This document shows positions 7,287-15,864 of a stretch of DNA of 50,551 nt, piece after piece. The DNA comes from Lysobacter sp. Root494 (GTDB taxonomy: Bacteria > Pseudomonadota > Gammaproteobacteria > Xanthomonadales > Xanthomonadaceae), in the NCBI RefSeq assembly GCF_001427225.1, contig NZ_LMFH01000005.1, positions 618,327-668,877 of the forward strand, given 5' to 3'. Position 1 is the first letter of the stretch, and every line of letters begins with the position of its first letter. The notes under the pieces were generated by a model that ran no database searches, was not told the DNA's origin, and saw only the letters and a program-made list of their open reading frames with translations. The position numbers were made by a program, and so were the translations under genes.

Positions 7287-7721
7287 ATGAAGAAGACCAT
7301 CAAAGCCGAGGCTTTCTCGGCGGCAATAGTGCTTGCGCTGTTTGCCGGGGCAGCCGTCGCCGATGAACCTGTGGCAGGCGATAAACCTGCGGTAGCCGAT
7401 GAACCTGCGACCGTTTCCGATTCGGAAAGCGGCCTGCGCGCCTACATCGATCCCAAGACAGGCAAGTTGCGCGAAGCCACGGCCCAGGAGCGGGCAGCGG
7501 AAGCGCGCGCAGCCGCTGCAGAGCGGAAAGCACACCCCAAGCGCATGCCCAAGGTCATCAAGCGGGCCGATGGGATTCGGCAGGCGGTGGATACGGACGG
7601 TTACTTCGCCGAAGACGTGGTCGCCACGATCGGCCCGGACGGCAAGTTGACCATCAGCTATGTAAGCGAGGGACAGCCGACTATCCACGTGGCTCCTGCC
7701 GTCTCGTCGGAGGAGAAATAA
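7287..7721 (+). CDS. Small exported protein coupled to the metalloprotease
   Basis: A 144-residue protein with a Sec signal peptide (about 1-25, ending near 'GAAVADE'). A short Pro/Asp repeat follows (residues 26-45), then 'GLRAYIDPKTGKLREATAQE', an Ala/Arg/Glu-rich helix, and a C-terminal 'ATIGPDGKLTISYVSEG'. The 'AYIDPxTGKL' stretch resembles small exported proteins that accompany secreted enzymes in this bacterial group; I cannot name the family with certainty. Its stop codon is one base before the start of the protease gene, and the protease RBS (GGAGGAG) lies inside its 3' end, so translation is probably coupled. A role as inhibitor or folding helper for the protease is possible but unproven. 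Confidence 0.8.
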   Translation: MKKTIKAEAFSAAIVLALFAGAAVADEPVAGDKPAVADEPATVSDSESGLRAYIDPKTGKLREATAQERAAEARAAAAERKAHPKRMPKVIKRADGIRQAVDTDGYFAEDVVATIGPDGKLTISYVSEGQPTIHVAPAVSSEEK

Positions 7722-7722
7722 C

Positions 7723-9408
7723 ATGCGCGCCTCCACCTGCCACTCCCTGTCGGCGCTTGCCCTCGGCATCGCCTGCGCGCTTTTGCCGCTCGCGGCTTCC
7801 GCCGGTGCAACGATCGTCATCAATAACATCAATGCGGCGGGTGTCGGCTTCAATGACACCACGCCCGCCGCGCCGGTGGGCGGGAACACCGGGACCACGC
7901 TTGGACAGCAGCGCCTGATCGCTTTCTCGCATGCCGCGAATATCTGGGGCTCGACGTTGGACAGCGCCGTGCCCATCACGATCAACGCCCGCTTTACCCC
8001 ACTGACTTGCACCGCCACCGGCGCCGTCCTCGGCAGCGCGGGTGCCACTTCCGTCTATGGATCAGCTCCGGGAATGCCCATTTCGGACAGCTGGTACGGC
8101 GCCGCGCTCGCCAACAAACTCTACGGCGCTGACCTGGATCCCACCATCGCCGACATCAACGCCAACTTCAATTCCAATCTCGGCAACGTGGGCTGCCTGA
8201 CCGGTACTTCGTTTTACCTGGGCCTGGACGGAAACCACGGAACGAACATCGACTTCGTTGTCACCCTCCTGCACGAAATGGGCCACGGTCTCGGCTTCCA
8301 GACGTTTACCAGCGGTTCGACGGGCGTCCAGTTCGCCGGATACCCGAGCGCGGCCGACCATTTCCTGCTCGATAACAGCACGGGCAAGCTCTGGTACCAG
8401 ATGACCAATGTCGAACGGGTCGCCTCGGCCGTCGGCGTCAATAAACTGGTCTGGACCGGGGCCCAGGTCACTGCATCGGTGCCCGAAGTGCTCGGCGGCA
8501 CGCCGCGGTTGCTCGTCAACAGCCCTGCCGGTATTGCCGGTACTTACGCCGTGGGAACCGCTGACTTTGGGCCGACCCTGACGGCGTCCGGCCTGACGGG
8601 AGATGTCGTAATCGGCGTGGATTCGGGCGGCGGGGGATTGACCGACGGCTGCGCGCCGATCAGCAACGTCGTGGCCGGCAAGCTCGCTCTGGTCGATCGC
8701 GGCGTCTGCAGTTTCACGATCAAGGTGAAGAACGCCCAGAACGCGGGCGCCATCGGTGTCCTTGTTGCTGAAAACGTAGTGGCCGCGTTGACCGGGCTGG
8801 GTGGCACCGATGCAACCATCACCATCCCGTCCGTACGCATTTCCCTGGCTTCGGGCAACCTGATCAAGGCGGCGGGCAACACGGTCAACGCCACGCTGGG
8901 CGTGAACACAAACGTCCGTGCCGGCGCCGATGGACAAGGTCGCGCGCTGATGTTTACGCCTGCGCCTTTCCAATCGGGATCGAGCGTGTCGCATTGGGAT
9001 ACCACCGCGACCCGGAACCAGCTGATGGAACCGTCGATCAGCGCCGACCTGACCCACAGCGTGGACGTGCCGGAAGACCTGACCCGGGCGCAGCTGCGCG
9101 ACATCGGCTGGTACCCGGATCGCGACCTGGATGGCGTGCCCGATGATGAAGGGGACGCTTGCCCCGATACGAGGATCCGCGGCGGCAACGTGGTGATCGA
9201 CAGCTGCGACTCGGGCGTGGCCAATGCCGTGTTCCAGAATGGCTGCTCGATCATGGATGAAGTGGCGAAGTGCGAAGCGGCGGCGGTGACCCATGAGGGC
9301 TTTACCGCGTGCGTAACCCAGTACTCCAACGCGTTGCGCAAGGACCTGATCACCAACAAACAAAAGGCCAGCATCCAGCGCTGCGCGGCCAAGGCCGCCA
9401 TTCCCTGA
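7723..9408 (+). CDS. Secreted PA-domain metalloprotease
   Basis: A 561-residue exported protein: Sec signal peptide (about 1-28), then a metallopeptidase domain with H184-E185-x-x-H188 followed by GLGF ('LLHEMGHGLGF'), as in metzincin-like enzymes. A protease-associated (PA) domain is inserted at about 285-395 ('GKLALVDRGVCSFTIKVKNA', then 'AGAIGVLVAE'). The catalytic domain appears to resume after it ('SVSHWDTT' and 'LMEPSI' at about 425-440), ending 'LRDIGW'. The tail has an Asp-rich calcium-binding-like stretch ('DRDLDGVPDDEGD') and several Cys. It should act outside the cell or in the periplasm. The third zinc ligand is not certain. A strong terminator follows. Confidence 0.88.
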   Translation: MRASTCHSLSALALGIACALLPLAASAGATIVINNINAAGVGFNDTTPAAPVGGNTGTTLGQQRLIAFSHAANIWGSTLDSAVPITINARFTPLTCTATGAVLGSAGATSVYGSAPGMPISDSWYGAALANKLYGADLDPTIADINANFNSNLGNVGCLTGTSFYLGLDGNHGTNIDFVVTLLHEMGHGLGFQTFTSGSTGVQFAGYPSAADHFLLDNSTGKLWYQMTNVERVASAVGVNKLVWTGAQVTASVPEVLGGTPRLLVNSPAGIAGTYAVGTADFGPTLTASGLTGDVVIGVDSGGGGLTDGCAPISNVVAGKLALVDRGVCSFTIKVKNAQNAGAIGVLVAENVVAALTGLGGTDATITIPSVRISLASGNLIKAAGNTVNATLGVNTNVRAGADGQGRALMFTPAPFQSGSSVSHWDTTATRNQLMEPSISADLTHSVDVPEDLTRAQLRDIGWYPDRDLDGVPDDEGDACPDTRIRGGNVVIDSCDSGVANAVFQNGCSIMDEVAKCEAAAVTHEGFTACVTQYSNALRKDLITNKQKASIQRCAAKAAIP

Positions 9409-9438
9409 AAATCGCTGCATGGCAACAGCAATCGATGA

Positions 9439-9472
9439 GGCCGGCGAGGGAAACCCCGCCGGCCTTTTTCTT
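9439..9472 (+). terminator. Rho-independent terminator after the metalloprotease gene
   Basis: The stem GGCCGGCG...CGCCGGCC (9439-9446 with 9457-9464) extends inward through GGG/CCC with one bulged A and an AAA loop, and is followed by TTTTTCTT. It lies 30 bases after the stop codon. From here to 9710 I see no gene. Confidence 0.9.
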
Positions 9473-9710
9473 AGCGAGCGACAGGCACACGCGAAAAAAC
9501 TGATCGCTCGCGCGAAGCGTTACTTACCGCTGCCCGATATCACGATGAGCCAGGTGGATGCGCAACCGCGACCGGGCGCGCCTGTCACCCGAGCGGGGGA
9601 TACGTGGTGCTGGCCGACACGCGACTCCGTACTTCGTTTGACTCCTTGCGACCGGCTGGCCCGGCACGCCGTACGGAATCGCCGTGCGGCCATTTCCTGG
9701 TGGAGGCGTC

Positions 9711-10151
9711 ATGAAGCGTTTTCGCGATTGGCTGGTGTGTCTGCTTTTCCTGTTGGCTGCCGCGCCGTGCCTCGCGCAGGAGCGGCCGTACAGGGATGGG
9801 CCCGTTGTCATCGTCTCGTCGGTGAAGGTAGTCGACGGGCAGTTCGAGAATTACATGTCCTTCCTCGCCGCGACCTGGCGCCCGGTGATGGAGGAGTCCA
9901 TGAAGGCCGGCATTGTTTCCGAGTTCCATGTTTACGGTGCGCAGGCGCACAACCCCAATGAGCCTGATCTTTACCTGGTGGTGACCTATCCGAACATGGC
10001 CGCCTTCGACGGCATGACGGAAAAAATGGAGCCGATCATGGCCAAGGTGACCCGCATGAACTACAAGGAGGCCGATGCGGCTTCGGGCAAGCGCATGGTC
10101 ATGCGCAATCTCCTTGGCGAGATGATGGTCCGGGAGTTGGTGTTCAAGTGA
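9711..10151 (+). CDS. Exported protein, possible dimeric alpha/beta-barrel fold
   Basis: A 146-residue protein with a Sec signal peptide (1-22, 'LLFLLAAAPCLAQE'). The mature part begins 'GPVVIVSSVKVVDGQFENY', then 'MKAGIVSEFHVYG' and 'PDLYLVVTYPNMAAF'. This strand-helix-strand order resembles small monooxygenase/NIPSNAP-like dimeric alpha/beta barrels. No catalytic residues can be assigned. The start is ATG 9711 with GGTGGAGG six bases upstream; an earlier in-frame ATG at 9684 would precede the signal peptide. It is monocistronic and followed by a REP element. Confidence 0.8.
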   Translation: MKRFRDWLVCLLFLLAAAPCLAQERPYRDGPVVIVSSVKVVDGQFENYMSFLAATWRPVMEESMKAGIVSEFHVYGAQAHNPNEPDLYLVVTYPNMAAFDGMTEKMEPIMAKVTRMNYKEADAASGKRMVMRNLLGEMMVRELVFK

Positions 10152-10175
10152 GCCGGCCGGCTGTGCGTTTCGCTC

Positions 10176-10233
10176 CGTAGGGCGCAATGGAATTGCGCCG
10201 CATGTTTTTGGGCCGATGCATTCGGCGTATCGC
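10176..10233. repeat. Single REP-like element, RAYT family
   Basis: Carries CGTAGGGCGCAATGGAATTG and GCGCCGCATG with the GGCGCAAT/ATTGCGCC hairpin. A degenerate second half follows ('GGGCCGATGCATTCGGCGTA'). It matches the units at 1994-2149 and the left flank of the RAYT gene and lies 24 bases after a stop codon. Confidence 0.8.
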
Positions 10234-10274
10234 AAGAAGCGGGGTCGGGTTCACTAACCCGCCGCACAGGCGAA

Positions 10275-10298
10275 GGGAATCAAGCACGCTTGATTCCC
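10275..10298. repeat. Near-perfect 24-bp palindrome
   Basis: GGGAATCAAGC and GCTTGATTCCC are exact inverted 11-mers separated by AC. It lies between the REP at 10176 and the convergent alpha/beta-hydrolase gene. It could stop transcription from either side, although no T-run follows, or it could be another small repeat. Confidence 0.5.
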
Positions 10299-10358
10299 GG
10301 CCGGAAAAACGCGCCACGACCTTTGCGTCGGCGGATTGCTCCTGCACCAGGTGGCGAG

Positions 10359-11210
10359 TCAACGGGACGCCGTCCGGACAAGGGTCCTGCGGAATTCTCC
10401 GATCGCCGCGATCAGTTGCGCCGGCGCTTCTTCGGCCACGTATTCCCCGCCGGGAATGACCTTGCCTTCGATATCGATAGCCCCGTTTTCCCTGAGGGCG
10501 GGCACGTAGTCATCCGGGCTGCGTCCGTCCGCATCGCCGCGCACATACAGGATGGGGGTATCGATGCGCTTGTGGCTTGCGTTGTGCACGGCGTCGTCAG
10601 CCATTGCGCGGTACCAGTCGAAACCGGCCGTGAGGGCCTCCGGACGTTCGTAGGCCCTCGCGTATTCGTTGCGGGCGGCTTCGGTAAGGGCGCTCTTGTC
10701 GCCGGCCATGACGTCGTAGAAAAAGTCGAAATAGCGTCGCTGCTTTCCGGCGACCAGCACCTCCGGCAGGTCGGGCAGCGCGTGCAGGGCGAAATGGAAA
10801 ATGCGCGGGTCGGCGAGTACGTCGTCCCATGGAGGCAGGCCGGGGATCACCGTGTTCATCACCATGGCGCCCGCGATCCGGTGTGCATGATCGCGCGCGG
10901 CCGCATACGCAATCATGCCGCCCACGTCGTAGCCGGCGATGAGGATGTCCCTGGCGCCGAGCTTCTCCGCGGCGTCCAGCAGCAGGCCGGCGATGGCGTG
11001 CTTGCGTGCCGATGGCGGTGCGCCGCGCGAAGCGCCGATGCCCGGCAGGTCGAACGCAAGAACGAAATGATCCGCGCCCAGTTGCGGCAATACGCCTTCG
11101 AAAGCGCGGCTCGATTGCGGCCAGCCATGCAACAGGATGAGCGCCGGCTTCGAAGCGTCGCCCGCGGTACGCGCAGCGACTGTTGCGCCATCGACGTCGG
11201 CATGCAGCAC
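10359..11210 (-). CDS. Alpha/beta-hydrolase, epoxide-hydrolase-like, lacking the usual catalytic His
   Basis: A 283-residue alpha/beta-hydrolase with the oxyanion motif HGWP (28-31) and an Asp nucleophile in GYDVGG (D95), which is typical of epoxide hydrolases and haloalkane dehalogenases rather than esterases. Where these enzymes carry the catalytic His before a 'xxEE.P' motif, this protein reads 'IPGGEYVAEEAP', placing Glu at position 256 instead. The codon is GAA, so no single base error makes it His. It is probably cytoplasmic. The start is the GTG at 11210, with GGAGG nine bases upstream on the minus strand; no ATG fits. It is divergent from a decayed HxlR-type regulator copy that may once have controlled it. 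Confidence 0.85.
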   Translation of the reverse strand: MLHADVDGATVAARTAGDASKPALILLHGWPQSSRAFEGVLPQLGADHFVLAFDLPGIGASRGAPPSARKHAIAGLLLDAAEKLGARDILIAGYDVGGMIAYAAARDHAHRIAGAMVMNTVIPGLPPWDDVLADPRIFHFALHALPDLPEVLVAGKQRRYFDFFYDVMAGDKSALTEAARNEYARAYERPEALTAGFDWYRAMADDAVHNASHKRIDTPILYVRGDADGRSPDDYVPALRENGAIDIEGKVIPGGEYVAEEAPAQLIAAIGEFRRTLVRTASR

Positions 11211-11350
11211 GGTCGGCGACCTCCGTTGGTGTCGCAGGCGATTCAAGCAGCGTTGCGGTGACCGATGCGTAAAACCGCGTCGTGCGGTCGGCGAACATCG
11301 GCATTTGCCACGGCAATCGCATGATGCGGGCAGGATGCGAGGGGATTCAC

Positions 11351-11505
11351 ATGAAACAAGAAGGCATCTCCAGGCGCGACGCAGTCCGCCAGAGGGGTCC
11401 CGCTCACAGCCGCCTGTGCGGCCATCGGCGGCAAGTGGAAGCTGACGATCCTGTATTGGCTCGCGCACGGCGTCGTGGGTCTGCAGCGCCGCGCTGCAAT
11501 GCCTC
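11351..11505 (+). pseudogene. Decayed HxlR-family regulator fragment
   Basis: This stretch is homologous to the 5' part of the intact HxlR gene at 15865. The block 11418-11471 matches 15940-15993 at 51 of 54 bases and encodes 'AAIGGKWKLTILYWLAHG'. Similarity also covers the leader ('GCAGGATGCGAGG') and the start region. A length difference between the ATG at 11351 and this block shifts the frame, a 9-base deletion follows the block, and homology is lost after 'LQRR', just before the end of the convergent TRIC gene. The conserved Cys codon of the regulator reads Val here. No functional product is expected. Confidence 0.85.
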
Positions 11506-11509
11506 GTAC

Positions 11510-12127
11510 CTACTTGCGCTGCTTCGCTACCGGCAGCTGCCAGCCGCGGCGGATCGCCAGCAGGCGCAGCAGGAAGCAGGCGATCGCACCGGCTGCCCCG
11601 GCATATGCCGGCGGCCAGCCCAGCGCGTCGCCGGCCACCACGAGCAGCGCGCCCAGCAAGGCTGCGACGGCATACAGCTCGCGCTGCAGCACGCCCGGCA
11701 CCTGCACCACCAGCAGGTCGCGCACAACGCCGCCGCCCACGCCGGTGAGGATGCCCAGCAACACGGCGCCCACCGGTCCAACGCCCAGTTCCAGCGCTTT
11801 CCCGGCGCCCACTACTGCGAACAGCCCCAGCCCGATGGCATCGAACAGTTGCACGGGATTGCGCATCCGCTCGATCGTTTCGTAGCGATAGAAGGTCAGC
11901 AGGCCAGCGAGGATGGAGATTGCGAGATAGCGCCAGTCCACCAGCGCCACCGGCGGCGTCGCGCCGAGCACCACGTCGCGCAGGATGCCGCCGGCGGTGG
12001 CCGCGGCGAAGGACAGCACCAGCACGCCGAACAGGTCGAGGCCCCGGCGAACGCCCGTGGTCGCGCCGCTGATCGCGAAGGCGAACGTGCCGATGAAATC
12101 GATGATGGTGACGAAGCCGAAGGACAT
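11510..12127 (-). CDS. TRIC-type cation channel family protein (UPF0126, YicG-like)
   Basis: A 205-residue inner-membrane protein with about seven hydrophobic segments forming two internal repeats. The hallmark glycine-rich motifs are 'GATTGVRRGLD' and 'AAATAGGILRDVVLG' in the first half, and 'TGVGGGVVRDLLV' in the second half. Bacterial TRIC homologues form trimeric channels that conduct potassium and other monovalent cations. The length is normal. The start is ATG 12127. It is transcribed alone; its 3' end meets the decayed HxlR copy, which lies only a few bases beyond its stop codon. Confidence 0.92.
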   Translation of the reverse strand: MSFGFVTIIDFIGTFAFAISGATTGVRRGLDLFGVLVLSFAAATAGGILRDVVLGATPPVALVDWRYLAISILAGLLTFYRYETIERMRNPVQLFDAIGLGLFAVVGAGKALELGVGPVGAVLLGILTGVGGGVVRDLLVVQVPGVLQRELYAVAALLGALLVVAGDALGWPPAYAGAAGAIACFLLRLLAIRRGWQLPVAKQRK

Positions 12128-12620
12128 GGCGCTGGCGGGGGTCGGATCGTCCCATCGTACCCGGCGTTGTCGCGCAGACGGTGCTGCGCTTGCTCGCACC
12201 GGCCGATTGGTGTCTTCCGGATGTTTCGATGCGACTGCCGTTGCGGCGTGCCCAGAGGTACGCAGGAAGTGCAGGCGGGTGCGGTGACGTCGAGCGACCT
12301 GGCGGGTTCGCCGGCGGCGCCTGATCTTCCGCGCGCACCAGAAGAACTTCGCCCACCACTGGCGTGCGCCGGCCGACACTCGAGCAGCGTACCGTCGGAC
12401 CTGCATGAAAGTCGAAACGGCTTTGCAGCTGCGATGAGGTCGTGAAAACCGGCTTCTGACCGGTTGCGCCCCGCAGACGAGGACCATCTGCGGCGAGCCT
12501 TTTTGTCGATCGACGGGGAGCGATGTCGCACCGTAACGCAGACCCGGATCTCGCCAGGAATCGGCCTGCGATATTCTCGGAATCGGGGAAAGGGCCCGGG
12601 CGTCGGAGTTGGGGGAGTTC
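12128..12620. other. Intergenic region between the TRIC and S9-peptidase genes
   Basis: About 490 bases between divergent genes with no convincing coding sequence. A short hairpin (CCGCAGA 12471-12477 with TCTGCGG 12487-12493) followed by CCTTTTTG at 12498-12505 looks like a weak terminator, although no upstream plus-strand gene is visible. The region may contain a remnant gene too degraded to recognise, plus the promoters of both neighbours. Confidence 0.4.
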
Positions 12621-15125
12621 ATGTTGCAGGCAAAGGACGGCGGTCGCTTCCGCCAGATGCACGTGCAGCACGTTTTTACGCAGGTGCTGGCAGGCGTCCT
12701 GCTGATGTTGTGCGCGCTGGAAGTCCTCGCCATGAGGCGCATCGATCCCGGCGAAGACCCCCGGCTCGCCCCCGACGAGGGGCTCGTCGTTCTTTCGGTC
12801 GATACGAGCGCGCCAGTGAATACCGTGCACATCGGCCGTGTCGGGGGCGGCACGGAGACCGTGCTCAACTACCTCGACGTCGGACGCAATCCGCACCTGT
12901 TCGTTGCCAGGGCGGGTGAGTACGAGTGGTCGCAGATGAAGCTGACCACGTCTCGCATGTACAGCCGCTTCAAGATCGGAAAGCCGGAATTCCGTTTCAC
13001 TGTTGTCCCCGGGAAGATCGTTTATCCGGGCGACCTGGTGCTGCGTCCCGAGAGCCTGACCTCCGCATACATCCAGATCCACAACCGCTCGCTGCCGATC
13101 ATGGACTGGTTGGAGGAGAAGCATGCCTCGCTGTACCGCAAGCATCCGTTCGAATACACGGGCTATTACCCCGATCCCTTCCCCGCGTACTACCGCACGG
13201 CTATCGGCGGTAAGGCGCGTCCAGTCGCCGAACTGAATGCCGGACGCGAACCGCCCAAGCCCGGGGCCCTGCCGATTCCGGCCGACGTAATGTGGAAACC
13301 TTCCCGCATCGCGGCGGTGGCACTCAATCCCACCGGCAGCCTGCTTGCCGAAACCGTCCGTGAAGAAAAAGGTCATTGGGCCATCGACCTGATCGACTTG
13401 CGTGCAGGCACCGCACAGCGGTTGGCGACCACATGGAAGCTTCCCGACACGCTGATGTGGAAGGACGGCCGCACGCTGATCGCCGCCACGGGCGGATGGC
13501 ATGGCGATCACACCGTCTACGTTGTCGGCCTTCTCAAGAACGGCGACAAGTTTCCAATCAGGACCTTGCCGATCGGGGGAGCGGGGCGCGTGGTGGACCT
13601 GCTCCCGGGCGAGTCGGGAACCATCCTTTATGAGGGCTACGACTCGGCCGGCAATCTGGTGGTGCATCGCGTCCTGCTCGAGGGCGAAAAGTCGATCCGC
13701 GGTTTCCAGGTCGCCAAGTCGCGCGACCGCCTCAATCGTGGCGCCGCAGGGGACAGGGCCTGGTTTGCGGATGGCCATGGCAACCTCCGTGCGGCCCTCA
13801 TCGTGCGCGACGATTCCACCGTGCTGGTCCATGGCAACAACGGCACGTTCCGGGACGTGCTCAAGAGTGACGACGACGTCGATTTCAATCCCATTGGACT
13901 GTCGTTCGATGGCAACACGATCTATGGATTGACGGACGAGGACCGTGGGCAGCGCGACCTTGTCGCGCTCGATCCATCGACTCGCCAGATTTCCCGCACG
14001 GTGTTCACCAAGGCAGGCATCGATATTGTCAGTGCGGTCTTCGATGACAGGCGCGAGCCGGTCGCCGCGCGTTATTACGAAGGCGGGCGCCTGGTGACCG
14101 AGTATTTCGACGATGCCAATGGACAGGTCGAGGCATGGATCCGTACCGCCTTTCCGGGGGAAACGGTCACAGTGCTTGATCGCAGTACCCGCAACGAACA
14201 GCTCATTCTCTGGGTGGATGGTGCCAGTCACCCGCCGCAGCTTTACCACCTGGACACCCTTACGAAGAAGGCCGCACTCCTCGACGACACGGCGCCGTGG
14301 CTGACCGGAAAGACCTTCGCACCCACGCACGTCATCCAGGCCAAGGGTTCCGATGGGCTATCCATCGAAGCCTTTCTTACCCTTCCTGAGGCAACGGGCA
14401 AGCGGCCCCTCGTGGTGTTCCCGCATGGCGGTCCGGTAGGCGTCAGCGACCGGCTGAACTTCAACCGGGACGTGCAGTTCCTTGCGTCGCAGGGCTATGC
14501 CGTGCTCCAGGTCAACTTTCGCGGCTCCGACGGCTATGGCAAGGCCTTCCGCGAAGCCGGTTATCGCAATCACGGGCGCATGATCGAGGATGACATCGAT
14601 GCCGCTCTTCGCACGGCACTCGCCTCTTATCCACTCGACGAGAGCCGCATGTGCACGCTGGGGGCGAGCTACGGCGGCTACTCCGCACTGATCTCGGCCA
14701 TTCGTTGGCCGGGACGATTTCGTTGCGCCGTGTCTCTCTCCGGCGTCAGCGATCGCGCGCTGTTTTTTACCGCCAGCGATAACGTGCGTTCGATAAAGAA
14801 CCGTCCGCGACTCGAACGCCTGCTGGGTAATCCACGCACCGACCTTGCGGAGATGCAGGCGGTTTCTCCGCTGTACCGCACGCACGAACTCACATTGCCG
14901 GTGATGCTCGTGCACGGCCGCGACGACGTACGCGTGGATTTCGAGCACACGCGCCGTCTGGTGCGAATGCTCAATCTGGAGAACCGGACGCCTGTCGTGC
15001 TCGCGATTCCGGGCATGGGGCACGGCCTCGAGGATCCCACTGTCACCGACATCGTGTGGACTGGCATCGCCGGCTTCCTGCAGCAGCACCTGGGTACTTC
15101 GCCGGTTGCGGCGCAGGTTCCGTAG
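12621..15125 (+). CDS. S9 family prolyl-oligopeptidase-type serine peptidase
   Basis: An 834-residue protein with an N-terminal membrane segment (about 17-38, a signal anchor or signal peptide), a long beta-propeller-like region, and a C-terminal alpha/beta-hydrolase domain (about 585-830). The catalytic triad is visible: S683 in 'GASYGGYS', D768 in 'HGRDDVRV' and H801 in 'PGMGHGLED'. The 'FPHGGP' loop and 'NFRGSDGYG' are typical of acylaminoacyl- and dipeptidyl-peptidase-like S9 enzymes. It probably degrades peptides in the periplasm. The start is ATG 12621 with GGGGGAG five bases upstream; a TTG at 12609 is in frame but less likely. A bidirectional terminator follows. Confidence 0.92.
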   Translation: MLQAKDGGRFRQMHVQHVFTQVLAGVLLMLCALEVLAMRRIDPGEDPRLAPDEGLVVLSVDTSAPVNTVHIGRVGGGTETVLNYLDVGRNPHLFVARAGEYEWSQMKLTTSRMYSRFKIGKPEFRFTVVPGKIVYPGDLVLRPESLTSAYIQIHNRSLPIMDWLEEKHASLYRKHPFEYTGYYPDPFPAYYRTAIGGKARPVAELNAGREPPKPGALPIPADVMWKPSRIAAVALNPTGSLLAETVREEKGHWAIDLIDLRAGTAQRLATTWKLPDTLMWKDGRTLIAATGGWHGDHTVYVVGLLKNGDKFPIRTLPIGGAGRVVDLLPGESGTILYEGYDSAGNLVVHRVLLEGEKSIRGFQVAKSRDRLNRGAAGDRAWFADGHGNLRAALIVRDDSTVLVHGNNGTFRDVLKSDDDVDFNPIGLSFDGNTIYGLTDEDRGQRDLVALDPSTRQISRTVFTKAGIDIVSAVFDDRREPVAARYYEGGRLVTEYFDDANGQVEAWIRTAFPGETVTVLDRSTRNEQLILWVDGASHPPQLYHLDTLTKKAALLDDTAPWLTGKTFAPTHVIQAKGSDGLSIEAFLTLPEATGKRPLVVFPHGGPVGVSDRLNFNRDVQFLASQGYAVLQVNFRGSDGYGKAFREAGYRNHGRMIEDDIDAALRTALASYPLDESRMCTLGASYGGYSALISAIRWPGRFRCAVSLSGVSDRALFFTASDNVRSIKNRPRLERLLGNPRTDLAEMQAVSPLYRTHELTLPVMLVHGRDDVRVDFEHTRRLVRMLNLENRTPVVLAIPGMGHGLEDPTVTDIVWTGIAGFLQQHLGTSPVAAQVP

Positions 15126-15187
15126 GGAGCGCACCGCATGGAGTATGTGCACGCGGGCCACGGTGGTGCGTGGCGATTCTCCTCCGG

Positions 15188-15215
15188 CAGACCGTTACCC
15201 GATCGGGTAACGGTC
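15188..15215. terminator. Bidirectional terminator between convergent genes
   Basis: A perfect 28-base palindrome: the 12-base arms AGACCGTTACCC and GGGTAACGGTCT flank GATC. It lies between the S9 peptidase stop (15125) and the end of the convergent gene (15221), so it can serve both. The T-tract on the plus strand is short (TCTTT). Confidence 0.8.
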
Positions 15216-15220
15216 TTTGG

Positions 15221-15814
15221 TCACGGTCCCTTATCGGCACCCCTGATGCGGGTATCGATCGCCACCCAGTTGGTTTCCCAGGTGCGTCCGCCATCCACCG
15301 AGTAGGCCTGTTCGAATCGCGCGGAGTCTGCCGATATTTCGGGAATGATGAAGCGCACCAGGATCGCCCGGCCGTCGAGGTCCTCCTGGCCGTAGAACTC
15401 GCCGCGGCCATTCCGGAAGCCGCCGTGCACCGGGCGGCTCAGGGCACCGTTGCTGGCGTTCGCGTAGTTGAGACTCCACTGTTGCGTTTGCGGGTTGTAG
15501 AGACGCAGGCTCACGCCTTCGATGCGGCCGGCGGGGCCTTCCACTCGCAGTTCGACCAGGTTCGCGCGCCCGTCGAGGACCTCGCGGACGACGCTGGTGC
15601 CTCGGTATTCCACCCAGTCGCGCGACCCGGACAGCGGCTTCGCCAGCCGACGTACTTCGGTCTTCCATGTGCCGATTTCCCAGTCGAAGGCATGCTGCCC
15701 GTCCTGCGGGACGAGGGTCGAAGCGGGGGAGGGTTGCGCCGAAGCATTCAGCGCCATCAACGCCACCGCTGCTAAGCACGCGCGGTAGAACCAGATTCGT
15801 ACCGTGTTTTGCAT
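15221..15814 (-). CDS. Exported protein divergent from the HxlR regulator
   Basis: A 197-residue protein with a Sec signal peptide (1-27, ending 'LNASAQP'). The mature part contains 'HAFDWEIGTWKTEVRRLAKP', then 'WVEYRGTSVVREV', 'LYNPQTQQWSL' and 'WETNWVAIDTR'. The 'FDWEIGTW.....R' opening and beta-rich layout resemble DUF1579-type lipocalin-like proteins of unknown function. It is probably periplasmic. It is divergent from the HxlR gene at 15865 with 50 bases between start codons, so it is the likely regulatory target. The start is ATG 15814. Confidence 0.85.
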   Translation of the reverse strand: MQNTVRIWFYRACLAAVALMALNASAQPSPASTLVPQDGQHAFDWEIGTWKTEVRRLAKPLSGSRDWVEYRGTSVVREVLDGRANLVELRVEGPAGRIEGVSLRLYNPQTQQWSLNYANASNGALSRPVHGGFRNGRGEFYGQEDLDGRAILVRFIIPEISADSARFEQAYSVDGGRTWETNWVAIDTRIRGADKGP

Positions 15815-15864
15815 CGTGCCGTCCCGTTGCGGATGATGAGCGCAGGATGCGAGGGCCAGGCACC

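Noticed and set aside
12398-12436. A tiny frame 'MKVETALQLR' in the gap upstream of the S9 peptidase
   Set aside because: Eleven codons including stop, no RBS; probably chance.
10359-14330. A 1323-codon open frame on the minus strand
   Set aside because: Only its last 283 codons are a real gene. The rest runs antisense through the TRIC region and the S9 peptidase and has no domain; long antisense frames are common in high-GC DNA.
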